DNA from: Flavobacterium suaedae | GTDB lineage: Bacteria; Bacteroidota; Bacteroidia; Flavobacteriales; Flavobacteriaceae | Assembly: GCF_014642915.1 (NCBI RefSeq) | Contig: NZ_BMJE01000007.1 | Location: forward strand, 62,001-126,000 | Direction: 5' to 3' | Length of the DNA: 64,000 bases | In this document: positions 9,377-17,124 of the stretch, piece by piece | Numbering within the stretch: position 1 is the first letter of the stretch | How the letters are laid out: each line of letters opens with the position of its first letter | Translations under genes and position numbers: made by a program | The notes under the pieces: model-generated | Told to the model about the DNA's origin: nothing | Databases searched by the model: none | Seen by the model: only the letters and a program-made list of their open reading frames with translations

Positions 9377-10435
9377 TTAATAAGCTGCTACCGTCATATA
9401 CGGTTCAAGGTGTTTAGCATCAATAGTATAGGATGCGTCCATGATGTTGGTTTTTAGCGTTCTGTCATAGAAAGCATCCAGCTTTACAAGGTCTTCCTCG
9501 CTAAGTGTACCAATTGGGATATTTGATTTTGTAGTGAATACCGCCCTATGTGGTAAGTTCCAGGTAGTACCGTTGTCCTGATAGGTTTTTATATACCTGT
9601 CCCAGTCATAACGTACTTTTACCTCAATACCGTCAAAGTACAGTTTTGGTCTGCCTTCTTCTACTACTTCAAGGAAACCGGAACCTAGGTTTTTGTTTCT
9701 TAAGGTAGCACGGTAGTTATCAGCAAGAGTACGTGTAGTTAATATAAAGCTGTCTTCGCTGTCTACCAGTCTTTCATCAGCAGCGGTAACCATTTTTTCA
9801 AAGATGTCTATAGCGGCATCTTCTGCTAATGCTTGTGCGGAGTATGATGCTCCTTCGTTTGCAGTTATAGCAACATAGTTACCTTCACCTGAAGGAACTT
9901 CCGCCATAATTTGTTTAAACAAGCCGTCGAAAGAGTTAAAGTACCCTAAATCAGTATTGTTTGTAAACACTCCTGAATTATCTACAGTAGCGGCAGCGGT
10001 ATCATTAAACCATACTTTACGGTGGATGTTTTCTAACAATGCCGATTCTACAGCAGAGATGATAACGCCAAACTCCTGAGAGCCTACTACATCGTAAAAA
10101 TCAGGGTTAATGCGTTTTGATTTTTTAAACAGTTTTAATAAACCGTTCATATCTGCCTGGCAGTGCGATAACCTGAAATCCTCTAACGCAGGAGTCCAGT
10201 ATTTTTCAGTAAGTACAAAACCTTCGGCTTCGTTTGGTGTACATCCACTGGTTTTTTTACCTAAAAGCCCCAGTCTTTCGGCAAATGCAATTTGAGTTTC
10301 AACATCAATACCCGTTTCAATTTCGTGGTATTCAGCAAGGTCACTGTCGTTAAAAACCCTTTCAAATATTACCGCGCTTACCGTTTCGGCTTCACGTGGG
10401 TTTAGTGTTAGTCCGTCAGCTTTAATTAGTGCCAT
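9377..10435 (-). CDS. Major capsid protein
   Basis: The 352-residue protein lies immediately after the ClpP-like protease, sharing one base with it, which is the classical protease-capsid pairing. Its beta/alpha pattern fits an HK97-like fold: an N-arm, a spine helix region around residues 60-150, and an A-domain including TLADNYRATLRNKNLG and YFDGIEVKVRYDWDRYI, ending in a strand near HLEPYMTVAAY. There is no large N-terminal delta domain, so scaffolding may come from the C-terminal part of the protease. Identity rests on position and size as much as on sequence. Confidence 0.75.
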   Translation of the reverse strand: MALIKADGLTLNPREAETVSAVIFERVFNDSDLAEYHEIETGIDVETQIAFAERLGLLGKKTSGCTPNEAEGFVLTEKYWTPALEDFRLSHCQADMNGLLKLFKKSKRINPDFYDVVGSQEFGVIISAVESALLENIHRKVWFNDTAAATVDNSGVFTNNTDLGYFNSFDGLFKQIMAEVPSGEGNYVAITANEGASYSAQALAEDAAIDIFEKMVTAADERLVDSEDSFILTTRTLADNYRATLRNKNLGSGFLEVVEEGRPKLYFDGIEVKVRYDWDRYIKTYQDNGTTWNLPHRAVFTTKSNIPIGTLSEEDLVKLDAFYDRTLKTNIMDASYTIDAKHLEPYMTVAAY

Positions 10436-11463
10436 TACTTACTGCTTTTATTTTGCAAATATTGTTTCATACCGGCTAGCCTGTCGCGTTCGCTTGGTTT
10501 GCGTTTTGCTACTTTTTTGCCGTCCAGGCTGTAGCTGCTGCCTACTTGTCTTTTTAGTGCCATTACTTCGCCTTTTATGGTGCTAAGCTGGCGTTTCAGC
10601 ATTTTGTTTTCGGCACGTAAGGCTGCGGTAGCTTCTGTGCCTGCATCTTCGGCTTCTATAATTTCGGTTAACTCTCCTGCTTCAAATACATAAGCAGTAC
10701 CGTCAGGCATCAGGTATTCACCTTCTGCGGGAACGCCGTCTACTGTTGCTATCGCGCCAAGTTCAATAATAGCGTCGTTGGCAAGTTCAGTAAAGTCAAG
10801 CTCCACACCGGTGGCATCTTGTACTACTTTGTTCAGGATTGTGTTGTGCTTGAATTTGGCAAGCACTCGCTCAAACAGACCTTCCATCCAGTGTCTGTCT
10901 TTTTCGCTAAATGTTCCTCTCATAGTTAAATTTGGATTAATAAATGCTTTTGCTACGGCTTTTACCTGCCGTGAAGTTGTAAAGCCCAATGCGTTAAGCT
11001 GGCTGGGCGTGAGCCATGTTTCGTTTTTTAGCAGTGGCAGTATTGCCTGTTCCTGCACGTTTAGCTCTTTTTTGTAGAAGCTCACCAGCTTTTTTTCTAT
11101 GGCACGGAGCTGGTCTGCAAATTCTTCCAGTTCATCGGCGGTACCCATAGAGCCTCCCCAGGGCAGGTGAATCATAAAAGAGGTATTCTCTTTTAGTATT
11201 CTTTTTTTACCTGCCATAAATATTACGGTGGCTATACTGGCTACGGTTCCGCTGCCTATGGTGGTAATGGGTTTGCCTAATGAACGCAGGTAGTGGTAAA
11301 TATCGAACCCTACATCTACCAGTCCGCCTTCGGAGTTTATATGCACGTTGTATGCGGTGGCGTGGGGTTGTTTTTTTACCTGACTGACTACATCGACCAG
11401 CGATACGCCTGTTACCCCGCTAAATGTGCCTATTTGCCCGGAGATATATATGTTTCCTGTCAT
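10435..11463 (-). CDS. ClpP-like prohead protease with C-terminal coiled coil
   Basis: The first ~170 residues are an S14/ClpP-type head maturation protease: the strand NVHINSEGGLVDVGFDIYH, the nucleophile S76 in GTVASIATVIF, and H99 in FMIHLPWG. Residues ~170-342 are an extension with a predicted coiled coil (RAENKMLKRQLSTIKGEV, then MALKRQ), a likely built-in scaffold, like other protease-scaffold fusions. It starts the head module after a spacer that contains repeat sequence and the oppositely oriented SIMPL gene. The expected third catalytic acid was not located with confidence. Confidence 0.82.
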   Translation of the reverse strand: MTGNIYISGQIGTFSGVTGVSLVDVVSQVKKQPHATAYNVHINSEGGLVDVGFDIYHYLRSLGKPITTIGSGTVASIATVIFMAGKKRILKENTSFMIHLPWGGSMGTADELEEFADQLRAIEKKLVSFYKKELNVQEQAILPLLKNETWLTPSQLNALGFTTSRQVKAVAKAFINPNLTMRGTFSEKDRHWMEGLFERVLAKFKHNTILNKVVQDATGVELDFTELANDAIIELGAIATVDGVPAEGEYLMPDGTAYVFEAGELTEIIEAEDAGTEATAALRAENKMLKRQLSTIKGEVMALKRQVGSSYSLDGKKVAKRKPSERDRLAGMKQYLQNKSSK

Positions 11464-11506
11464 TCGGTAGGGAATGAGTGAAATATTTGGGGGGAAGTAT
11501 TTTAGT

Positions 11507-11586
11507 TAATAGGGAATAGGCAATAGCAGTTAACCATTAGTTTGCCTTGTTAACTATTTGCGTGTTGCCTTATGGCTTTTGGCTAA
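11507..11586. repeat. Intergenic repeat upstream of the head module
   Basis: This short stretch contains GGGAATAGGCAATAG and, at 11565-11583, a 19-base word that is the inverse of 9214-9232 apart from one base. The two copies thus bracket the protease-capsid gene pair in inverted orientation. The rest of the 286-base gap up to the SIMPL gene shows no gene. Confidence 0.6.
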
Positions 11587-11710
11587 ACAAACAGCGCTGT
11601 TGTTTTTTGTTGATACAAAGATACGGCGGTAAATAAGGTTTTTGCTGAAATGGGGTTTTCAGTGGATGTTATAGGAATAAATATTAGTTGTTCCCAACCT
11701 TTTCTCATCT

Positions 11711-11736
11711 AAGGTTATCCATAATAGTATAACCTT
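11711..11736. promoter_or_regulatory. Inverted repeat just upstream of SIMPL gene
   Basis: AAGGTTAT and its exact inverse ATAACCTT are separated by 10 bases and end 13 bases before the start codon at 11750. The position fits an operator or a leader hairpin controlling the cargo gene. No consensus -7 box was found nearby, so the role is inferred. Confidence 0.4.
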
Positions 11737-11749
11737 AAATTATAATTAG

Positions 11750-12454
11750 ATGAAAATTTATTTACAATTATTAATTGTTTTTATAGGAGTGTCGCTTTAT
11801 GCGCAACAACAAACTACACTAAACCAGCCCTATATTGAAACGATTGTCGAAGCTGACAGCCTAGTAGTTCCTGATAGAATACATATATCTGTTTTATTGA
11901 ATGAGGCAGATTTTCGGGGTAGAAAATCAGTTGAGGAACAGGAACAGTTACTCAAACAAGCTCTTATTAAAGTAGGGGTTGATGTTGAAAAAGATGTAAC
12001 CCTCTTAGATTTTGGCAGCAACTATAAAGGATACTTTCTGAAAGGAAAAGATGTTATAAAGAATAAATTATTTAATGTTTTAGTGCGAGATGCGTGTACG
12101 GCAGGAAAAGTATTGGTTAGACTGGAGGAGGTAGGTATATCTAATGTTATGATAACAAAAACGGAATATTCGGGAGCAAAAAATTTAGTACTTCAGTTAA
12201 AAGGTCTTGCTGTTAAAAGAGCAAAGCAACAAGCAGAAGCCTTAGCAGTACCCCTTAATCAAAAAGTAGGGAAAGCACTTCTTATAAAGTGTATGGATAG
12301 ACCTAATTACACTTCTTCCTATAATGCTCCGGGAACTGTTGTGTTGAGGGGCGTAGGTACTATTAACAATGACACTACTTTAAATTCTTTTGATGTTGAT
12401 TTTGACAAAATTAAATTCGTGTCAACTGTACAAGTTGTTTTTGTGTTGGAGTAA
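11750..12454 (+). CDS. SIMPL-domain (DUF541) secreted protein
   Basis: A Sec signal peptide (MKIYLQLLIVFIGVSLYAQ) is followed by a single SIMPL domain of ~210 residues. Family features include VVPDRIHISVLLNEADF early, KNKLFNVLVRDACTAGKVL in the middle and the helix VKRAKQQAEALAVPLNQKVG. SIMPL proteins are periplasmic or envelope proteins of unclear biochemical role. The gene runs opposite to the flanking late phage genes and sits between tape measure and protease, so it is best seen as cargo expressed in the lysogen. The neighbouring 3' end of a minus-strand gene is 4 bases away. Confidence 0.8.
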   Translation: MKIYLQLLIVFIGVSLYAQQQTTLNQPYIETIVEADSLVVPDRIHISVLLNEADFRGRKSVEEQEQLLKQALIKVGVDVEKDVTLLDFGSNYKGYFLKGKDVIKNKLFNVLVRDACTAGKVLVRLEEVGISNVMITKTEYSGAKNLVLQLKGLAVKRAKQQAEALAVPLNQKVGKALLIKCMDRPNYTSSYNAPGTVVLRGVGTINNDTTLNSFDVDFDKIKFVSTVQVVFVLE

Positions 12455-12457
12455 CTA

Positions 12458-12703
12458 CTAACTCCCCTCCATAAAAGCAATAATATTAAACATAGTGCGC
12501 TCGGTAATTTTGTATTGCTCGGCTACACAGCCGGCAGCATGGGTTTTGCGGGGTTTTTTAAAGTGTTTTTTCTGGTATTCCATTTCTTTCAGGTAGGCTT
12601 CATAATACACCTTCCAGTCCAGTATATGTACAGGTATAAGGCTCTTGCCCATTAGCTTCATAAAGTTATCGCCAAGGCTTACAATAGTTTCATAACGGTT
12701 CAT
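12458..12703 (-). CDS. Small phage protein of unknown function
   Basis: An 81-residue, mostly helical and basic protein (KKHFKKPRKTHAAGCVAEQYK in the middle). No family is recognised. Its start abuts the stop of the zinc-ribbon-like gene upstream, so the two form one unit between tape measure and protease. In siphoviruses this place often holds minor tail or assembly genes, but nothing in the sequence proves that. Confidence 0.55.
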   Translation of the reverse strand: MNRYETIVSLGDNFMKLMGKSLIPVHILDWKVYYEAYLKEMEYQKKHFKKPRKTHAAGCVAEQYKITERTMFNIIAFMEGS

Positions 12704-12946
12704 TTACCATTTTTTTTCGGGGCAAATATCATTTGAGCGTATTTTGGCACTAAGCGGGCAACCGCATTTATTGCAATAGTAGCCTTCTACTTCTTTCAGT
12801 TCATCTTTTACAAACGTTAATAGCATGCCTTTTTTAGCATGGGGGCAGGCAGCGCATATTGTTGCACGTTGTTTTGCAACGGCTTCGGTTACTTCGTTTT
12901 TATCGAGGTAATTTTTCCAACCGTATAGTATATTTCTCACATCCAT
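12704..12946 (-). CDS. Small zinc-ribbon-like phage protein
   Basis: Eighty residues with cysteines arranged as CAACPHA, then YYCNKCGCPLSAK, then ICPEKKW. The CxxC pairs could form a treble-clef or ribbon zinc site. No enzyme motif is present. It abuts the 81-residue gene that follows it. Similar small Cys-rich proteins occur in Bacteroidota prophages; a precise role cannot be given. Confidence 0.6.
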   Translation of the reverse strand: MDVRNILYGWKNYLDKNEVTEAVAKQRATICAACPHAKKGMLLTFVKDELKEVEGYYCNKCGCPLSAKIRSNDICPEKKW

Positions 12947-13028
12947 AACTATTTATTAAAGTTTAAAAAGGGTTAATAGTTTTATTTTGGGGCACCCAAA
13001 CAATAATTGAATAAAAAATTATTTCCTT

Positions 13029-13821
13029 ATGAAGACAGTTGCCACCATTACCATGCTATTTGTAATGTTAACTGCATTTGCGCAGTTTCCCAGAAAAGAC
13101 CCTGTGCTGCTAAAAGGACATCAGTTAGAGGTAAAAGTATTATCAGAAAACGTATTGAAATATGACTCGGGGTATGAGCATTTTTTTTTCAGACCTGAAT
13201 TGCACAAAAACATATATGGATAACGGTGACAGGCGTACTAAGCCTGATGCTTTAGGCGGGAAGGTGTTTACTGTTGTTGATGTTACCTCTGAAGAGCCAT
13301 ACCCCGGCAGTGGGACGCATTATACTTTAAAACTTGAAGGTAATGGTGAAACTATCTACTATTCTTATAAAAAAGGGAATGCTGTATATGTAAACCCAAT
13401 TAACTTTACGTTGCCTGATGACTATTACTGTAGTTACATAACTGAAAATAAAGACAGTAGCGGTAATAAACGTTTTATTGGTGAAAAACGATTTCTGTAT
13501 AGAGTATATAAGGTTTATTTAACGGACAGTTATGGTTACGGTATAGAGCTTATGACAGCAAAAGACAGTAAAGAAACAGGTAAAGGTGTAACCATACTAC
13601 TGGATAATGGTGAAAAAATTGTAAAGCCTGATGCAGCGATAAAGATGGATGACTCGCGAAGTACATCCAGATTTAATGCTATTTTTACGCTTACTGATGA
13701 AGATGTACATTTACTTGCCAACAATAAAGTTTTAAGTTATACACTTTACAAACATGAGCAAGCGGTATATAACCCAGAGGTTTTACAAGGAATGTTTAAG
13801 TGCCTTTTAACTAAAGAGTAA
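13029..13821 (+). pseudogene. Secreted cargo protein split by a T9 frameshift
   Basis: Two frames make one protein. The first frame from 13029 gives a signal peptide (MKTVATITMLFVMLTAFAQ) and about 35 more residues. After a run of nine T (13181-13189) homology continues in the +1 frame (SDLNCTKTYMDNGD and on to 13821). Removing one T would give one frame of about 263 residues. The C-terminal ~75 residues match the gene at 31624-32112 (shared NGE..KPD..IK and NPE..Q..F.C pattern). The gene runs against the late operon, so it is probable cargo. It could be a true pseudogene, a phase-variable gene, one rescued by transcriptional slippage, or a sequencing error. Confidence 0.7.
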
Positions 13822-13832
13822 TATAGTTTTCT

Positions 13833-16829
13833 CTAGAAGTTAGCACCTTCTCTTACCTGTACATAGCTGTCGCCTTCGGTAACAATGTCTTCTACCGCTA
13901 CCCTTGGTGCAGGCAGGTTTTGATTGGCTTCGGCTATTTTAGCGGCAAGCTCGTCAGTATTCATTCCCGGTGTGGCTATAGCGCGTGATACAATACCACC
14001 GCTTTCAAAATAATTAGCAGATGAAGCTGAGCCACCTCCGGCAGGGAAAGCATTATTAAATGCCATAAAGTGTTGTGCTGCGTTACGATTCATTACCCCG
14101 ATAAGTTCGCCCTGTTCCGCTTCAAATCGGGTACCGTCTTCTCCTGTAAAGGTGGTTCCGCCCTGGCTGTGTCTTTTACCGCCTATATCGAATAAAGCAC
14201 CTTTTTCGGCTTTTGGGGCTTTTGCAGCTTTTGTCCCGGCTATTTTTTTTACATTTTTAGTCCCGGCTACAACTGCAGCAGCAGCAGCGGTGGCTCCTAA
14301 TGCAGGGCCTACTATAGGAATAGTGGCCATAGATCCATAAGCAGAAACAGCACTTTTAAATGTATCTATAGTGGCTTGTGCTATTGCCATAGCTTTACCG
14401 GCCTCACTTTCTTTACCTAATATGGTTGCCATATTAGTATAAGTACTTTTCGCTAACTCCAGTTTATTGTTAAAAGCTGCTTTTTTAATCTCAGAGTTTG
14501 CTTTTTCATGCCTTTGTGTTTCAGCTTCGTATAGTTGATTATATTCCTGCTCTGTAATTAAACCTTCGTCTTTTTGTTGTTTTAATTTTTCAACTTCTTG
14601 TATATGACGATCATCTTCAATAATTTGTTGCTTTTCATATTCTGTATTAGCCTTTGCAAGTTTTTCCTGTAGCTCTTGCTCATGTTTTGCAGCTTCTTGT
14701 ACTTTCTTTTGTTCCTCAAGGGCTTTATTGTTTTCTTCTGTTTGTGCTTTGTATTCATCTTCAATAGCTTTTTTCTGTTCCAGATATTCAATATCAGCTT
14801 CGCTTAAGGCTACGTTTCGGGCTTTTTTATCTTCAATAATCTGGTCACTGGTGTTTTTTTCTATAGCCAGAGTTTCCAGTTGTTTATTTTTAATACCTTC
14901 AAGCCTTTTATTTTCTTCGGCAATAATTTCATTAGTTAACTCTGTTTCTGCCGTAATTTTACTTTTATGGTTTTCTATATAGTTGGCTAGCTCTCTGTTT
15001 GCATTTTCTATGGCAACATCTGCCTGCTCTTTAGCATTATTCATTGTTATTTCGCCAACTTCCAGTTCAAGAGCCAGTTTATCATTTGTTGTTTTTTCCG
15101 AGGCTTCATATTCAGCCTTGGCAACAGCAATTTTTCTGTTTTTAACTTCTTCCAGATAGTTAAGTTCTTCTTCGGCAGACATTTCTTTTTGGCTTTGCAC
15201 CTGCATAAACTTTTGCAACTCTAAGTCCAGTTGTTTGGCATATTCTGCCTGTCGTTCTTTTTGTTTATCCCGCCATTCCTGTGCTTTTGCTGCTGCATCA
15301 GCTTCTTTTTGTTCTCTTTCTTGTCTTGCTTCGTCACGTATACGGGCTTCTTCATCAACTGTTTGCCGGGTAAGGGCTATTTCTTCGCTGCTTAATCGCA
15401 TACGTTCCAGTTGTGCTGCTTTTAGTGCATCAATTTCTTCTTGGGTAAAGCCTTTTACTTTTCGTAGTTTTTCCGCATAGGCAACCCCGCCTTCCTGCAA
15501 TTGCTTTAATTCTTCATCTGAAAGGTACTTGCCTTGTGCTGCTTGCCTTACCGCAATATTATACGTTTCATCAGCATTTTTTTTACGCTGATTTAAATTG
15601 TCCTGTTCTACTTTACTTCTTTTTTTAAGGACTTTTATTCGCTCTTCCTCAGTAAGTGTTTGGTCGTTTATTTTTTTATTGAGTTCATCTATTTGCTGTT
15701 TGGCTTTTTCGTTAGCTATTTCCTGAATGGAACTTTGTGCGGCAAGGTCTTCCTGAGCGTTTTTCAGGTTTTGGGTTTCTTCGGCATTTTTCTTTACCTG
15801 CTCTGTAAATTCTTTTACATCTTCGGCAGCATCGCCAAAGCCTAAAAAGCTAAGCCCATCACTAATCCAGCCTATAGCAGCTTCGGCAGCTTTACCAGCC
15901 AGCTCAAAACCTGCTGCTATACCATCTATAAGGAACTCGCCTAAAGGTTCTAGTAGTTGCATTAACCCATCGGTTATAGCAGAGAAGGTGTCGAATATTT
16001 TGGTGATTTTTTGGGCGGATGCCGTGCTCCTGTCCATAGCGTTTTTTACAAGCCCTATAACTAAGGCTATAGCTGCAATTACAGCGCCTATAGGTGTAGC
16101 GATAAAGCTAAGCGAGGCATTGGTCATGCCCATTATCCCGCTGGACATGCCTTCGAAAGCACCTTTTACCATTGGTCCTGTACCACCGGCTTCTTCGGCA
16201 CGGGTTATAAAACCACCCAGTCCGCCATTGAAAATATTTATCTGGTCGAACGATTCTTTAAATAACTCTTTTGATTCTTTGAAGTTGCTTTTTAGCTTCT
16301 CTGTAGCAGAACTACTACTCTCCGAAGCCTTTTTGTTTTTCTCTATTACTCCTGTAAGTGTACTTAATGATTTTGCGGTGTCTTTTGCCCCATCTTTTAC
16401 ATCTTCCAGCTCATCAGTAACGTCTTCCAGTTCGTCCTCCAGCTTGTCTATTCCTTTTGCGGCTGTTTTAGCACTTTTTTCCAGTTTTTCTAAGTCTTTA
16501 CCAGTGCTTTTTGCCTGCTTGGCGGTTTTGTCAAGTTGTTTATTTAGTTTTTTAGTGCTTTTTTCAGCATCTTCCTGACTTTTCGCCAGGTTTTTGTTTT
16601 TTGCTTCCAGTTGTGCTATTGCTTGCTGCTGCGCAGCATATACTTGCGTGAGTGCTGTGAGTTGGGTTTCTAAACTTTTAAAGCCTTCGGAAGCAGAAAG
16701 CCCTGCTTTTTTTAAGCTGCTTAGTGCAGCTTTTATTTTGTCTATTTCTGTTTTTGATGTTGCTGCTGCTTTAATTAACCCCTGCATGTCTAAGTCAAGC
16801 GAAGCAAGCGTTATTTTCTCATTTGCCAT
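13833..16829 (-). CDS. Tail tape measure protein
   Basis: This is the largest gene in the prophage (998 residues). Residues ~1-200 and ~340-800 are long, charged, Lys/Glu/Gln/Ala-rich coiled coils. Residues ~235-330 contain hydrophobic helices (PIGAVIAAIALVIGLV, then AIGWISDGLSFLGF) typical of tape measures that insert in the host membrane. The C-terminal part is Gly-rich (EKGALFDIGGKRHSQGGTTF). At the usual ~1.5 angstrom per residue it would give a tail near 150 nm. It sits between tail and head genes. Confidence 0.9.
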   Translation of the reverse strand: MANEKITLASLDLDMQGLIKAAATSKTEIDKIKAALSSLKKAGLSASEGFKSLETQLTALTQVYAAQQQAIAQLEAKNKNLAKSQEDAEKSTKKLNKQLDKTAKQAKSTGKDLEKLEKSAKTAAKGIDKLEDELEDVTDELEDVKDGAKDTAKSLSTLTGVIEKNKKASESSSSATEKLKSNFKESKELFKESFDQINIFNGGLGGFITRAEEAGGTGPMVKGAFEGMSSGIMGMTNASLSFIATPIGAVIAAIALVIGLVKNAMDRSTASAQKITKIFDTFSAITDGLMQLLEPLGEFLIDGIAAGFELAGKAAEAAIGWISDGLSFLGFGDAAEDVKEFTEQVKKNAEETQNLKNAQEDLAAQSSIQEIANEKAKQQIDELNKKINDQTLTEEERIKVLKKRSKVEQDNLNQRKKNADETYNIAVRQAAQGKYLSDEELKQLQEGGVAYAEKLRKVKGFTQEEIDALKAAQLERMRLSSEEIALTRQTVDEEARIRDEARQEREQKEADAAAKAQEWRDKQKERQAEYAKQLDLELQKFMQVQSQKEMSAEEELNYLEEVKNRKIAVAKAEYEASEKTTNDKLALELEVGEITMNNAKEQADVAIENANRELANYIENHKSKITAETELTNEIIAEENKRLEGIKNKQLETLAIEKNTSDQIIEDKKARNVALSEADIEYLEQKKAIEDEYKAQTEENNKALEEQKKVQEAAKHEQELQEKLAKANTEYEKQQIIEDDRHIQEVEKLKQQKDEGLITEQEYNQLYEAETQRHEKANSEIKKAAFNNKLELAKSTYTNMATILGKESEAGKAMAIAQATIDTFKSAVSAYGSMATIPIVGPALGATAAAAAVVAGTKNVKKIAGTKAAKAPKAEKGALFDIGGKRHSQGGTTFTGEDGTRFEAEQGELIGVMNRNAAQHFMAFNNAFPAGGGSASSANYFESGGIVSRAIATPGMNTDELAAKIAEANQNLPAPRVAVEDIVTEGDSYVQVREGANF

Positions 16830-16830
16830 T

Positions 16831-17124
16831 TTATACTACTGTTAGTGTTAAAATATTACTGGTCAAATCTTTTTGGTTTGCTGTTGCTTTAAGTACAGCC
16901 GAAATGGTATAACTACCCGGAGTTATATAGGTTAGCTTGTGCTGATAGTTAGAAAGACTTTGTTTTGTACTACAGCCTTCGGCTACTAAATTGTAGGTGT
17001 AATTTTGCTCGTTATACTGCCCTGATAGCCATACGGTAACACTGGTGTTTGCAGTAACTGTTTTTTTAGTTTTGCCGAATCCGAAACTGAGTTTTGGAGG
17101 GTTGTTTTTTATTGCTGCTATCAT
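16831..17124 (-). CDS. Small beta-rich phage tail-associated protein
   Basis: A 97-residue protein with alternating beta-strand pattern (TVWLSGQYNEQNYTYNLV, then YITPGSYTISAVLKAT), reminiscent of a single Ig-like or Fn3-like domain. It overlaps the large tail protein upstream by 4 bases and ends 2 bases before the tape measure start. It is plausibly a minor tail component. No family is recognised with certainty. Confidence 0.5.
   Translation of the reverse strand: MIAAIKNNPPKLSFGFGKTKKTVTANTSVTVWLSGQYNEQNYTYNLVAEGCSTKQSLSNYQHKLTYITPGSYTISAVLKATANQKDLTSNILTLTVV

Noticed and set aside
14152-16845. Several plus-strand Ala/Ser-rich frames in the tape measure gene
   Set aside because: They are antisense shadows of coiled-coil coding sequence.
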